Below, in pieces: positions 11,769 to 23,889 of a stretch of 64,000 bases of DNA. Origin of the DNA: Cunninghamia lanceolata (Eukaryota; Streptophyta; Pinopsida; Cupressales; Cupressaceae); NCBI GenBank assembly GCA_027924645.1, contig BSBN01000888.1, positions 16,809,001 to 16,873,000 on the forward strand. The letters are read 5' to 3'. The first letter of the stretch is position 1. Every line of letters starts with the position of its first letter. Position numbers and translations under genes: made by a program. Under the pieces are notes generated by a model. That model did not search any database. It was not told where the DNA came from and saw nothing but the letters and a program-made list of their open reading frames with translations.

Positions 11769-13648
11769 TGCTTCTTTTTATTTTTCTTTAACATTAATTA
11801 ATTCAATTTCAAGATGACAAATTTTTATCTGCTATGCTATATTTTCTATTGAAACTTGCTTTAAATCTCTTTACAATTCCTTTCTCTTCTTCCCAACTAT
11901 TTCCTTCTTTTTGGCAATCCTTTTATGTTTTCTCTCTTTTAGATTTTCCCATTTGAATGAATGATTTGTTTACCTTAGATTGGTTTCCTTCACTATGATT
12001 GTTAATTGGTTTTGGTGGCTTTGCACGCCTTCACTTCTCTGTTGACTGTAATATTTTTGACTTGTCAGCCAACTGCAACCCTTAATGTGACATCCTTCCT
12101 CAAACTTGAACAACTTCCACTAGCACTTTACTCACTTTTGTTATGTACCTTTCCAATGTTGTGGCTTATCCTTCCTATTATTTTGCAAATTTGATTTTCT
12201 CCTTCTACGGTCAGAATTTCTTTGACAGTGATCAAACTTCTTCGGCTTACTACCAACCTAGTGATTCCTTCATTCCTTCTTGTGATCCTCTTCCACAATC
12301 TATCTTTTACAATGGTTGAGACTCCTTATGCGCATTGATCTGCTTTCATTAGATAATTGATGACTTTCAATATCACTATGTAAACTCTTTGAACAACTTT
12401 GCCTCCTTCTTTAGATCTGCGGCATGTTGTCTTTTGCAATTTTTCTATGCTCCATTCTACACTCTCTTCAATCAATTTTTTTCAAAGTCTTGGCTGACCT
12501 TTTCACTGCGATCGACTATTGTGATTTACCTTTCACATTGACTAGGTATAAATGGCTTCAATCAATGGCATCTTTTCATTTTCAACATCTTTTTTAGATC
12601 TGTCTTTGTATTTTAGATTTGCTTACCTGCAATTTGATGTTGGCAGTGACTTAGCTTGTCGGTATGTTTATTGGCTATGGTCTCCACAATATGTGATAGT
12701 GATCCATCGTTTTGTAGATCGGCCTCCTTCTTCAACTTTTGCAAACCCTTTTTTTCTTTAAACAAACTCAAGGCTCAATAAAACTCTTTTACCCTTATTT
12801 CCTTATTATAATCCGTGGCCTTTATGAGGCTCGATTCCTTGTGATCTTTCAAAAAACCTTAGATCTATGATTAAATCCTCCTTTTCACCTTCTCTGATCC
12901 CTTTTATGGTGGATACCATTGTAAAATAAACTAACACTTCCAAAATATAAATCTGCAACCTTTCTTACATTTTGTTTATATTCAAAAAAACATCTTCTAT
13001 GTCTTTATTTCCAAAACCCTCTAATGACAAATGTAGTTCTCTAACAACTCAAGTGGCTTCTATCTTTGATCTCTTGGCACTTAGTCTTCTGGTGACTTCT
13101 TTGTTATCTATCTTCAACCTTGGCGATGATCTATCCTCAACAACTTTTTTTATTGTATCCTTTACATAATCTGTGGCTTCCTTAGCAATTAACTTGGGCG
13201 ACAACCACATTCATATCTAGGTGGTTCCTTGTTTTAAACCACAACTTTACCTCTTCAGCAATCTTCAACAGAAAATTTGATGGATCCTTTCAAATATGCG
13301 CTACGATATTCTAGAGCGATTTCATTCAATAGTGGCAACTTTATCACAAAACCTTGTACTTTCAAAAAAGGACTTTTCCAGCAATCTATGGCTTCTTAGA
13401 CTATAACAACATCCTTACTCCTGTGATAACTAAAATTTACCATCAAAACCTTTGATCTTCGAATATCTTGTGAACCATTCTCTATGACGGCTTCTCTAGA
13501 TAACTTATTGTCAATATTCTTGCACATCCTTTTACAAAGGTTTTCTTTTGTCTTTAACTAGGAACTCATTTCACATCCTTCTTTGATGATAGCATCTAGA
13601 AACTTTTGTCTTCAACAAACCCTAACCCTAGATCTTCATAGGAACCAG
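11769..13648 (-). other. Decayed interior of the small LTR element
   Basis: About 1.9 kb between the coiled-coil frame and the PBS. It probably encoded the N-terminal part of the same protein, but stops are frequent in all frames and I recognise no domain. The composition is rich in T and C on the plus strand (purine-rich on the coding strand), like the flanking frame. Confidence 0.4.
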
Positions 13649-13661
13649 GCTCTGATGCCAC
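13649..13661 (-). other. PBS (initiator tRNA-Met type)
   Basis: The minus strand reads TGGCATCAGAGCC, one base from the classic plant copia PBS TGGTATCAGAGCC. It lies three bases inside the LTR end. Confidence 0.75.
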
Positions 13662-13663
13662 TA

Positions 13664-13886
13664 TGATGGTGGTGGATGTCACATCCACAATACACTAAGT
13701 AATGAATCACACACAAAATATGAAAACACAGACATATAACTCTCAATCCATGCTACTGCACCACATTATATTACTTCACAACATGATTACAAAATAGTAC
13801 AATGAATGTTGCTGCATTCAACACACACTTGACCACTTGACACAATGTTGTTACAAATACCTCAATATATAGAGGTCTGTTGCCAT
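13664..13886 (-). repeat. 5' LTR (truncated) of the small LTR element
   Basis: It starts with TGATGGTGG beside the PBS and matches the left LTR from 13745 to about 13886 (ACAATGTTGTTACAAATACCTCA shared except for small changes). It then breaks off into transposase-derived DNA, so roughly the last 165 bp of the LTR are lost. Confidence 0.72.
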
Positions 13887-14757
13887 GAACTCCTCCTCCA
13901 TCCTTTAAAGAATACTCAACATTCTTAAAATTTTTAACATCCACTAATTGTTGCCCAAAATCATTTTCAACACTTTCATGTATACAAAATTCTAAGAATG
14001 AAAGATTGCCACAACTAGTGCATTGTCCATAAATACATGAACTTAAATAAAATAAATGCCCATTAGATCTTTTACAAAACAATCCTGCCATAAACTCCTT
14101 GATTGTTTCAGGTGGCATAGTAATACCACATTCCTACATAATTATGTTATTATGTAAAGAACACCATAAATATCAAAAAACATCATAATAATAACGAAAT
14201 TGTATATATGTTTTACAACAACAAGAGATTCGTTGCTTATTAATTTTGACATACCAAGGTTTACATTTTTCAAATGATCTTTGACTTATGCTAATATTTT
14301 CAAGTAACACTGAATCATCTAAAAAACTTCTATAAAATTCAGTTTGAGTTGTGTCTAATAGGTGTTTTGGATGATGATAATAAATTTTGGACCCCACTCT
14401 TAATTTTAAAACATCTCTAGCATTAGATGATACTCTAATATTATCATGCCAATATTTTTCAACCAAAGATTTGATTTCAATATTCAATTTCATGTCAGAC
14501 CTTGGGAGTCGACCACTAAAACTCCAACATTGGTTGATTGAATCATTTTCTATACATTATCTTCTATTTTCTGCTATTACTAATGTTTTAGGATGTATTT
14601 TTAGAATTCCACTAATGTTTCTTAACATTCTTTTATCCAAAGTTGTTTTATCAACTATAGCAGTTGTTATAGCTCGTTGTGCCACATTCTTATCTTTAGA
14701 TCGACTCTTCTTTCCAATAGACTCAATGGCACTAGCAACAGTAGAAATAATAAATAT
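13887..14757 (-). pseudogene. Fragment of a transposase related to the one at 32068-35138
   Basis: Three minus-strand frames read in order (14757-14557, 14493-14173, 14118-13887) match the transposase at 32.7-33.6 kb. Shared blocks include HPKHLLDTTQTEFYRSFL against HPKHFLDETQTQFYGKFL, KPWYVKIN against KPFYVKIN, and a Cys cluster CIYGQCTSCGN against CLDGTCHHCSG. The fragment covers only the N-terminal and zinc-like regions; the parts with catalytic acidic residues are absent. It is wedged between two truncated LTRs (ending at 13886 and starting at 14758), with no terminal repeats of its own. It is too diverged to be a recent copy. Confidence 0.8.
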
Positions 14758-15649
14758 GCTAGACCTAATACAAAAATTAGTTAAGGGAGAGATGTAAGGA
14801 TGTATGATGATCACGCCATGCCTTAGCTGGGACTCAAACACAATCCTTCATGCCATGACATGCTTCTACAATCTTCAAGGCATCTTCGCAAATAGTGAAA
14901 TCAACCAAGTCAGCCAAGACTGGTGAGAACACTAGGTCTACTAAGAACATTTTTCATCCACGATTCAAATTTCTCTTTGTGGACCAACCCAAGGGTAGGA
15001 GATACAAAATCAGGAGACATCCATAAGCACATTAAAATCATCAAGAATAACTGCACAACTTCTAACCATTCTATTAAGAAGATTCTTCAAATTAGAGCAC
15101 ATAAACAACAATGCTAGCTACTGTCATAAGAAAAAGATCACTTGCAGACCACCAGATCAAGAACCATTGGAGGTGAAGGCCCATATCATCATCTTAAACT
15201 TAAGTCTAGAACCATAGACCAAAATACTTCAATGTGGAGAAATGTAGAGCATAGCATTTTCTCCCTATCACCACCAGACATGTAGAAAAAATAGTTTTCA
15301 CTCTGGTCAGTATAGCTCACTGAAATCTTCATACCAGAGGCTCAAAATTGGAACATAGCATCTTTAGACAAGCCTCAAAATAACTTCCAATCCGAAGACA
15401 AAGATATTTAATCTATAGTAAATGTGGAGCTATTTGTTTGACTATTCTTTTGTAGAAAAATATACTCTACAACACACTATTTTTATCGGATGAGCAAATT
15501 TTCTCAATATCCTCAATATTAGGGTTTCCAATACTTATGTAGGAAAATATAAATCATCTAAGCAATAAAACAAGAGCATAGTTGACATCAATGACAACAC
15601 TAATATGTTGACATCAATGACAAAACTGATTAGGCACATACTTGGAACA
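14758..15649 (-). repeat. 3' LTR (truncated) of the copia element
   Basis: It aligns with 20690-21577 in the same orientation (shared words TTAAGGGAGAGATGTAAGGA-like, ACTCAAACACAATCCTTCA, TTGACATCAATGACAACAC). It ends at ...GGAACA beside the PPT. A short tandem word (ATGTTGACATCAATGACAA) is repeated near the end. Confidence 0.85.
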
Positions 15650-15650
15650 A

Positions 15651-15663
15651 TCTCCCCCTTTGT
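15651..15663 (-). other. Polypurine tract of the copia element
   Basis: The minus strand reads GACAAAGGGGGAGA directly before the 3' LTR start TGTTCC. This is the second-strand priming site. Confidence 0.8.
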
Positions 15664-16059
15664 CATTGATGGCAACATATGATGTGAAAACTGTAAAGGC
15701 CATCAAGACAAGATTCCCCCCCTTTCTTTTTACACATCTGTACCCTTTCTTTTCTAAGTTTTTCACATGATTTCTCTCCCCCTTTGACATCAATGGCAAA
15801 GGGCACATGCTTGCATCCTATTGTTCTGATCCAACTAAACTTTCTTTATCAGAAGCTCATACCGGTAACATCTAGCTACTCCCCCTAAGGGGTAGCTCTC
15901 AAAACATCAATCCAGATCAAAGAATGAGACTTTGGGCACCAGTGGACTGATGCAGTTCCATGCATCTTAGTTTAGGGCAGGAGGGGCAATGACCCCTAAT
16001 TTTTCTTTGAGATATTCAAAAGTATCCTTAGGTAGAGGCTTGGTGAACATATCTGCAAT

Positions 16060-17430
16060 CTAATCCTTTATGGACACATATTCCAACATTACTTCATTCT
16101 CTGTCACCTTTTCTCTCAGAAAGTGATACCTTATAGATATATGCTTTGTTCTTGAGTGCATCATTGGATTCTTTGAAATATTTATAACACTTGTATTGTC
16201 ATAGAAGATTTCAACTAGATCTTCATACACAACTCTTATGTCCTTCAAAGTCTGCTTCATCTATACCACTTGAGTACAACAACATGCTGCTGCAATATAC
16301 TCTACTTCTACAGTTGACAAGGAGATTAAATCTTGTTTCTTGCTCATCCATGAAACCAATCTATTACCCAAAAAGAAAGTACCTCAATTTGTACTCTTCC
16401 TGTCATCAACATCTCCAGCCCTATCAACATCTATATAAGCACTAAGAGTGAAATCATTATCCTTTGGATACCATAAGCCATGATCTGATGTGCCTTTTAA
16501 ATACCTCAAGATTCTCTTTACTGCCATCACATGTGATTCTCTTGGATCTACTTGAAATCTTGCAACAAGACAAACTGCATGCATAATATCAGATTTGGTT
16601 TGAGTTAGATAAATCAATCATCCAATCATGGATCTATACTTTTTCTGATCAGTCTTAGGTGATTCATTAGTTTTTCTCAACTTATATCTAGTCACCATGG
16701 GAGTACATACCAGTTTAAAGTCTTCCATCCCAAACTTCTTCAACAACTCTTTCACATACTTAGACTGGGATCTAAAGATTCCTTTATCTATTTGATTAAT
16801 TTGTAGACCTAGAAAGAAATTTATCTCACCAAACATAGACATCTCAAACTCTTTTTGCATTTCACCAACAAATTTCATACATATACCTTCATTGCCTCCA
16901 AAGATGATATTATCAACAAAGACTTCAATAATCAAAATTTTATCACCATTAATCTTGAAATAAAGATTACTATCAACAGTACCTTTATTGAACCCTAACT
17001 ATAATAAGTACTTATCTAACCTTATATACCAGGCTCTAGGAGCTTGCTTGAGTCCATACAATGCTTTCTTCAACTTGCATACCATATCACCTTGATCTGA
17101 TAGTTGGAATCCTTTTGGTTGCTCAATGTAGACTTCCTCTTCCAACTCACCATTCAGAAATGGTGACTTCACATTGATCTAATACACATTGAAATCTTTG
17201 TGAGCTGCAAATGCCCAAAAAAATCTGATTGCTTCAAATTGAGCTACTAGAGCAAAAGTCTCTTCAAAATCTATTCCTTCAATTTCAAAATATCATTTGC
17301 ACACAAGGCTTGCTTTATTCCTTACAACTTCTCCATTTTCATTCATCTTATTCCTAAAAAACCATTTGGTTCCAATAACATTTTTGTCAGCAGGTCTAGG
17401 AACTAATTCCCAAGTTTCATTCTTCTCTAT
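16060..17430 (-). pseudogene. Copia reverse transcriptase and RNase H
   Basis: The RT part (about 17430-16618) shows the copia fingers and palm, with VDNIIFGG where a Y-V-D-D motif is expected: the second catalytic Asp is Asn. After it come FFLGLQINQ and KYVKELLKKFGM. The RNase H part (16617-16060) has MIYLTQTKSDIMHAV, VKRILRYLKGTSDHGLWYP, AYIDVDRAGDVDDRKST and YDNTSVINISKNPMMHSRT. In family members the fourth of these is A-D-W-A-G, so Trp is Arg here. Several stops split the frame. Confidence 0.9.
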
Positions 17431-17870
17431 CTACATTAGTTCTTCCTTCATTGCCTTTACCCAATTTTCATCATTGCAAGCTTCATTCACAATTTTTGGT
17501 TCAACTGTAGAGAGAAAACAATAATTCACTTGTTTTTCTACAACTCTTTTCCTTATCAATACTCCTTTATTTTTGTCTACAATAATTTGATCTTCAGAGT
17601 GATTGATTCTTACATACCTGGGGGTCTTAAAAACACTTTTCAGAGCCTTTTCTTCTTCATCTTGACTATCTTCTTGTTCAACTTTTTCTTCATATGTTAT
17701 AGCAGCAGGTTCATCTAATTCAAAGCCACTCTGATATGATCTTTCTTTGCCTTCATCCACCTTCACATTTGTACTCTCAACAATCTTTTTCAGCCTTTTG
17801 TTGTAGCATCGGTAGGCCTTACTCTTGGTAGAGTATCCAAAGAAGATTCCTTCATCACATCTTGCATCAA
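17431..17870 (-). pseudogene. Copia integrase-RT linker
   Basis: An acidic linker (VEQEDSQDEEEKALKSVF) leads into the conserved block before RT, NEACNDENWVKAMKEELM, which fits the start of the copia RT region (A-x-x-x-x-x-W-x-x-A-M-x-x-E). The last part upstream (17770-17870) reads GIFFGYSTKSKAYRCYN-like on the minus strand, the integrase C-terminal signature. Confidence 0.75.
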
Positions 17871-18580
17871 ATTTTCATAGATCTTTATCTCTTCTGATAT
17901 AGCATTTGCTTCCAAAGACTTTGAAATATTTTATTGTAGGAATTTTTCTATGCCACAATTCATAGGGAGTTTTAGTACCATTACCTTTCACTTGAATTCT
18001 ATTTTGAATGTAGACAACAATATGTATAGCTTCTTTCTTAAAAACTTCTAGTAGACCTCCTTCCTTCACCATTGTTCTAGCAGCCTCTTGAACTATCATG
18101 TTCTTTCTTTCCACAACTCCATTCTGTTGAGGAGTCCTAGGTGTAGACAATTGTCTCTTTATTCCTTGCTCTTCACAAAAAATGTTGAATTCATTTCATG
18201 TAAACTCACCTCCTCTATCAGAGCTCAAGCATTTGATTTTTAGCTCTATTTCATTCTCAACCATTTCCTTGAAGGATTTGAACTTCTCTAGGGCTTTAGA
18301 TTTGTCTCTTAGAAAAGTAACCCAAGTCATAATCATCAATAAGCAACATGAATTACCTATCACCTTGTAGAATTCTTACCCTTGTAGGACCACATAGATA
18401 TGTATGTACTAGATCTAGCAAACCAGAAGAAAATTGCTCTTTTCTCTTGAAACTTGTTCTTGTCTGCTTCCCCAACCGACATTCCTTACAAATGGTATTG
18501 GTGGGTTTCACAAGTTTTGGTAAATCTCTCATAGTCTGACCTAAACTTATCTTTACCAGATTATCAAATTTATATGACAC
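17871..18580 (-). pseudogene. Copia integrase
   Basis: The integrase core is read on the minus strand in pieces. The zinc-binding/GAG-pre-integrase end has CKECRLGKQTRTSFKRK. The catalytic core has LIDDY just before a small deletion (near 18330), then LSSDRGGEFT with the second Asp and TPQQNGVVERKN with the catalytic Glu. It continues to TPYELWHRKIPTIKYFKVFG. The third acidic residue is intact, but the region around the first Asp has lost a few bases and a TGA follows SDRGGEFT. It would insert the cDNA into the genome. Confidence 0.88.
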
Positions 18581-19290
18581 ATCCTTCTATGCCACAACCA
18601 ACTCTCATCTATTTGGGCTAATAAAAAGTAATCATTAGTTCCTCTTAATTGATAGATGTTACCTCTTGTCTTCTTACCAGTAGCAATCATAGTTCTGGAG
18701 CTTTCCATGATCTTGCACCCATTGTCTTTGAATCTCAAATCATAACCTTTGTCACACATCTGACCAACAGTGAAAAGATTATGCTTCAAACTCTTCACAT
18801 ATAGGACATTACCAGTATTATGCTTTCCATCAAATGAAATAGATCTTTTTCCACAAATCTTACCAGCTGCATTGTCTCCAAACCTAACCAGTCCTCCATC
18901 ATACTTTTCCAAACTTATAAACTTACTTTTGTCACCGGTCATGTGATGTGAGCATCCACTATCAATAATCCATTCATCCTTATCCTTCTCAACTGAATAA
19001 GCCAAAGCACTATCTTCCACTGGGTTTTCTTCCTTCAAACAACTAGTAGGATTAGTAGACATAGGTTCTTCTTTAATAGCAATAAACAAGCATTCATTTG
19101 CACTAGTACTAGCATCATCAGATTCATCGTCAGTCACACCATCATCATCAAAATCTCTAACATAGTAGCATTTCTTTTGAGCTCTAGGGCTGTTCTCAAA
19201 TTTTTTTCTATTCCTTTCAATTCTTTTAGGACATCTGGAAGCATAATGACCTACTTTACCACATGAAAAATATTTGAACTTTAGGTAATT
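18553..19290 (-). pseudogene. Copia zinc knuckle, protease and GAG-pre-integrase domain
   Basis: The zinc-knuckle region (19280-19230) reads YFSCGKVGHYASRCPK: the first Cys of the CCHC knuckle is Tyr here. A 194-residue open frame then carries the aspartic protease site WIIDSGCSHHMTGDKSKF and the block LYVKSLKHNLFTVGQMCDKG. It ends with the pre-integrase motif WLWHRRMCHINL. Its catalytic D-S-G is intact. Confidence 0.88.
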
Positions 19291-20026
19291 TGCCTTTGAA
19301 CTTATCGGAACCTATTTGCAATCTATCAACAAAGTTAGCTTCAATTTCATCAAAGTCATCATCAGGTTCCACCTTATATTTCTTAGCTCTGGAGATCTTT
19401 TCTAAAGTACTGGCTTTAAAAGTAACCTCAACTTTTGGCAGAGAATTGAACCAAACTCTCTCATCTCAAAGGCTGTAAGCTTTCCAAGTAATTGATCTCT
19501 GTCAACAGTTTTTATAGTCATTACGTCTTCGATTGCAACTAACTTGTGACTATAGGACTTTGGTAGTGATCTAAGAATTTTCATCACAACTTCCTTATCA
19601 CCAATAGTTCCTCCCATACCTTTTATTCCATTGACAAGTTCATCAACCCTTTTGCATAAAGGTTGTTATTTTTTCATCTTCATTCATCTTTAAACCCTCA
19701 TATTTCACTTTTAGGTCCTATAGCTTGGCTTCTTTTATAGATTCATGTCCTTCATACAATTTTTTCAACTTTTCCCAAACTTCATTTGTAGATTCAAGAT
19801 CCATGAATTTTATCAACTCAGTATCATTCAAAGCATTTAATAGGGCATCTCTAGCTTTTATATTCAACTCATATTCTTTGATTTCATCTTCAGTTGTCAA
19901 ACCATTTGGAGGCATGGTATATTTTGACTCTACAGATTTCCACACTTTATAACCAAGATAAAGGAGATGGATTTTCATTCATGAATTTGTTCCATCAAAA
20001 TTTAGTGCTTCCTTTTTAAAAGACAT
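19291..20026 (-). pseudogene. Copia gag
   Basis: The start at 20026 reads MSFKKEALNFDGTN, the usual opening of copia gag, then a TGA, then MKIHLLYLGYKVWKSVE. Further blocks are NALNDTELIKFMDLESTNEVW, KKLYEGHESIKEAKL and ILRSLPKSYSHKLVAIEDV, all of the UBN2 (copia gag) type. The zinc knuckle lies downstream. Two breaks (near 19700 and 19400) interrupt the frame. Confidence 0.85.
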
Positions 20027-20067
20027 CCTAGATCTTCCTCAAGCTGTTAGGCTTTCTTCTGAGGAAC

Positions 20068-20083
20068 CTGGCTCTAATACTAG
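20068..20083 (-). other. PBS of the copia element
   Basis: The minus strand reads TAGTATTAGAGCCAGG, against the plant initiator tRNA-Met type TGGTATCAGAGCCAGG: two transitions. It lies beside the LTR end at 20085. Confidence 0.8.
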
Positions 20084-20084
20084 T

Positions 20085-21577
20085 TGTTGAAATACATAGG
20101 ACAACTGAGAGGGGAGGGTTGAATCAGTTGTCACAAAAACTTAACCTCATATACATATCAAACAGTCACAAACTTCTTAATTACTAATAATCAAATTTAA
20201 CCATGAAATCATGAAACTACAGACTTAATCACAATCACACATTCAACAAAGGAGACACCATATTTTTATGTGGAAAACCATATAAGGGAAAAACCACGGT
20301 GGGTGTTAGCCCATAGAAATATATAAGTTATAACAATACTGAAAAATAGAGGCTCACTGCCTATGTGGCTTACTACCCAAAATGCTCACTACAAAGATCA
20401 GCTCACTGCCAAGGGGTGGCTCACTGCCAAAGATTTTTGAACTATTTGATAGCATCTACTCTATGCCTGAGTTTAGTTCCATTGAAGCATAATATTCTTC
20501 ATCTGCTTTGCTCTTCTACTCTTCACACTTATCTTCTCATTTTTGCACACTCATTCATTTTTCACAATTACATTACAAGTCTTTATACAAGTCATCAAGC
20601 TTGGAATGTACATCAAGGTCAGCAATACATTCATCAACCATTGGAACAATCTTTGAAGTCGGCATTACAAAATATATATAGAAAGAAGTCTAGACCTAAT
20701 ACAAAAATTAGCTAAGGGAGAGATGTAAAGATGTATGCTGATCACACCATGCCTTATCTAGGACTCAAACACAATCCTTCACACCATGAAATGCTTCTAC
20801 AATCTTCAAGGCATCTTTGTGAATAATGAAATCAACCAAGTCGGCCAAGACTGGTGAGAACACTAGGGCAACTAAGAACATTCTTCATCCATGATTCAAA
20901 TTTCTCTTTGCAGACCAATCCAAGGGTAGGAACATGATCATTAGACATCCACAAGCACATTTAAATCATCAGGAACAACCGCACAACATCTAACCATTAT
21001 GTCAAGAAGATTCTTCAAACTGGAGCACATAAACAACATTGCCAGCTACTGTCATAAGAAAAAGATTGCTTGCGGACCACTAGATCATGAACCATTGGAG
21101 GTGAAGGCCCACATCATCATCCTAGACTTAACTCTAGAACAACAAACCAAAATACTTCAATGCAGAGGAATGCGAAGCATAACATTTTCTCCCTGTCACC
21201 ACTAAACATATAGAAAAAGTAGTTTTCACTCTGGTGAGCATAGCTCACTCAAATCTTAATATTGGAGGATCAAACTTGGAACATAGTATCTTCACACAAG
21301 CCTCAAAATAACTTCCAATCTGCAGACAAAGATATTTAATCTATAGAAAATGTGGAGCTATCTGTTTGACTGTTCTTTTGCAAACAGAGATACTCTGCAA
21401 CACACTATTTTTACTAGAGGAGCAAATTTTCTCAATATCCTCAATATCAGGCTTTCCAATACTTACATAGGCAAACATAAATAATCTAAGAAATAAAACA
21501 AGAGCACAATTGACATCAATGACAACACTGATATGTTGACATCAATGACAACACCGATTAGGCACATATTTGCAATA
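20085..21577 (-). repeat. 5' LTR of the copia element, 1.49 kb
   Basis: It begins TGTTGAAATACATAGG beside the PBS and ends near 21577 (GGCACATATTTGCAATA). Its right 890 bp match the 3' LTR at 14758-15649; the rest has no second copy in the window. The terminal bases have mutated from the inferred CCAACA-type end. Confidence 0.82.
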
Positions 21578-23350
21578 GTAACTATTTAGGTCAAAATATG
21601 GTTGACATATACATGCATGGTATGATTAAAAAAGTGACTTTTAAATAGTGGTTTTTAGACATGTCTATTTCTTAGAATTAGCCAAGATCAACAAATGAAA
21701 ACTAATATGAACTTCCACAAAGCATAAGCACATAAAAGCCAAAATGTATAATCAAGAGATCACATCAAGAGATGATGAAAAAGTACAAAGAGCCTTGCTT
21801 ATGTAGGCAAGGAGAAGGAGGTGTGAAGGAAACAAATAGCTATGACTAACCCTCTATTTGGTGAACACATGTGTGCACAAGTGGAGGGTGATGGACAAAT
21901 GTCTCCAACCTCCCACAAGGTGAACAAAGAATATCTCCAATATCTAATGAGGTGAAATGTCAAAATGACTAACCTCATGTGAGAACATGTGGTGAGACAA
22001 AAAATTGACTAACCTCAAAAGTGAACATAACCTTTAATGTCAAGGCTAAGTTAGACTTAGCCACTAAGTGTGACTTATGACTAGGTGTGGGTTAGGATAA
22101 ACCCTACACTCTAACACTATTGAAAATAAATTTGTATCATCTGGGTATTAAAATAAATTACATATATGGAAACTAGACTTCGAGTACTACATTTCATATT
22201 ACCAACTTTTTTTAAGATTCAATCTTTAAGTGCTTCAAATTTTTTGGTCAAATGTGACAAATTCTAAAAATCAGGGAAAACATGTCCACTTTTGGCCAAA
22301 AAGTGGACTCAACTTCTTGCACACACAGTTGCTTCAAACTAACAAATTAGAGTGACTTTCCATTTACTTGGAGGGGAAAGTTTTACATATTCTAAAGGGT
22401 TTCAACCACTTCATTTAGTTCTCAACACTAAAAACCACTTATCTAGATGAGCATAAAGTACAAAAATTAGTCAAGAATAGCTTTGATGTAAGATTTGGAG
22501 AACCATTGTGAGTATTCCTCCTCCCTCTTATTCTCTTCCTTTTGCTCCTCCACCCCCTATTACATTGGTAACTCCTTCAAACTCTCCTTATTCTACATTT
22601 CTACCATCACCCCTTAATTCCCTCGAGGAATAATCCCTTCACCCCATCATATTGCTACAATGCCATCATCCCCATACACTCAATTTCCTCCATCCCCTCC
22701 ATTCTCACCACCCCATATTCTGACCAAAGTTGAACCCCAAGCCCCCATGCAACAACAATTTGTGCAACCACCCTCGTAATACTCCTATCCCTCCTAATAT
22801 CCTTAATACCCTTATCCATGGGTCAATTTATACCAATTGGAGGATATCACCTCCTGACCTTTCAAACACTTGTCATCCCATTCCAACAAACTTTTGATTC
22901 CCAATAATCACAACCATCCCCATCTCCATCTTCAAAGAAACTCAATGTATTATTCAGTGAACAATAATTACAATACACTTGCATAGTCCAAGCCTTTATA
23001 AGAGTGTCACCAACAACATATCTTAAGTAATTTTAGTAGCATAATAGTACATACAAAAATCATTATGAAACCTCCATCTCAAGCACACAATAAATAGGAG
23101 GAGCAATACATGAAACCATCAAATAGTAATTACGAAATGAAGAACTAAAAATACCCAAAATGTGGTGCCTAAACCCTTAGTTAAAATATAACACTCAAAT
23201 CTCAAGAGGCATAAATTTGATGGCTATATTTAGATATTTTATTCTAAAATATTAAAATTTTAAAAATATTATATCACTTAAAGAAAAGATTTTAAGGATT
23301 TTTAGCCGATAGGCATCTATATGAGAATGAAGCTACCAGAATTAGGATAG
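21578..23350. other. Intergenic DNA with a decayed proline-rich stretch
   Basis: No intact frame or RNA gene seen. The plus strand at about 22490-22970 has a proline-rich frame (MPSSPYTQFPPSPPFSPPHI, then YPWVNLYQLEDITS) broken by several TAA/TAG codons. It may be the end of an old gene or transposon protein; I do not recognise it. Confidence 0.4.
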
Positions 23351-23425
23351 TAGATAGTATTTTAGGATTTAACTGTGTGCGTGAGAGAAAAACACGCACA
23401 CAGTTAAATCTTGAAATACTATCTA
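23351..23425. repeat. Long hairpin (33-bp arms, 9-base loop)
   Basis: Arms 23351-23383 and 23393-23425 are inverted copies with two differences, both of which would still form G:U pairs in RNA. The loop is AGAGAAAAA. The core word is AACTGTGTGCGTG. No gene is next to it. It may be a tiny foldback element or an RNA hairpin source. Confidence 0.8.
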
Positions 23426-23889
23426 CAATCATTATGGACTGTGGAAATTTGATGTCTATCATGGAATTAAGATAATCTGGCAGTCAGACATTGTTTTCCC
23501 ATTTTTTTGGTAGTCAAAAATCAATCAGTACATAAATGGGTTTAATTCTTTGGGAGAGATGTCTGTTTCTGACTTTCTGACTATTTCTTCACTTTAATTA
23601 AAAATGAATCAAAAATAATTTAGGATTTTTGTCTTTGTGGCACATTTTTAGTGTTTATACAGCTATTTGTCTTACCCTTAATAATAAATACACAACTGAT
23701 GTTTTTATTTCTTGGTAATAAAAGTATCCTTGTTTTATTATTTATTAAAATAATCTGGTTTCCTTCTCTCCATTATGCGATTTATTATTAGTGCTTATTA
23801 CATATTTCATCAATTGTTGATTAATTATACAAGACACAACAAAGTGCATCAAAACATTTATTCCAGCTACTGCCACGATTGATAAAATA

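Larger units (their letters stand above)
10445..13886 (-). mobile_element. Small LTR retroelement carrying a zinc-knuckle protein, no pol seen
   Basis: Direct repeats at 10445-10573 and 13745-13886 are the shared parts of its two LTRs. Next to the left LTR the minus strand has a polypurine tract (AAGGGGGAG at about 10741-10752). Next to the right LTR it has a methionyl-type PBS at 13649-13661. The internal 2.9 kb holds a coiled-coil/zinc-knuckle reading frame. I see no RT, integrase or RNase H, so it looks non-autonomous or heavily deleted. The left LTR is cut by the Ty3 insertion and the right LTR is replaced after 13886 by a transposase fragment. Confidence 0.75.
14758..21577 (-). mobile_element. 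Ty1/copia LTR retrotransposon, decayed
   Basis: Minus-strand order from right to left: 5' LTR (20085-21577), PBS, gag, protease, integrase, RT, RNase H, PPT, 3' LTR (14758-15649). Integrase ahead of RT makes it copia type. The two LTRs match over about 890 bp. The 3' LTR lacks its distal 600 bp, which has been replaced by the transposase fragment. Pol is broken by many stops and shifts, so the copy is dead. No target duplication can be checked because the left end is lost. Confidence 0.92.
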
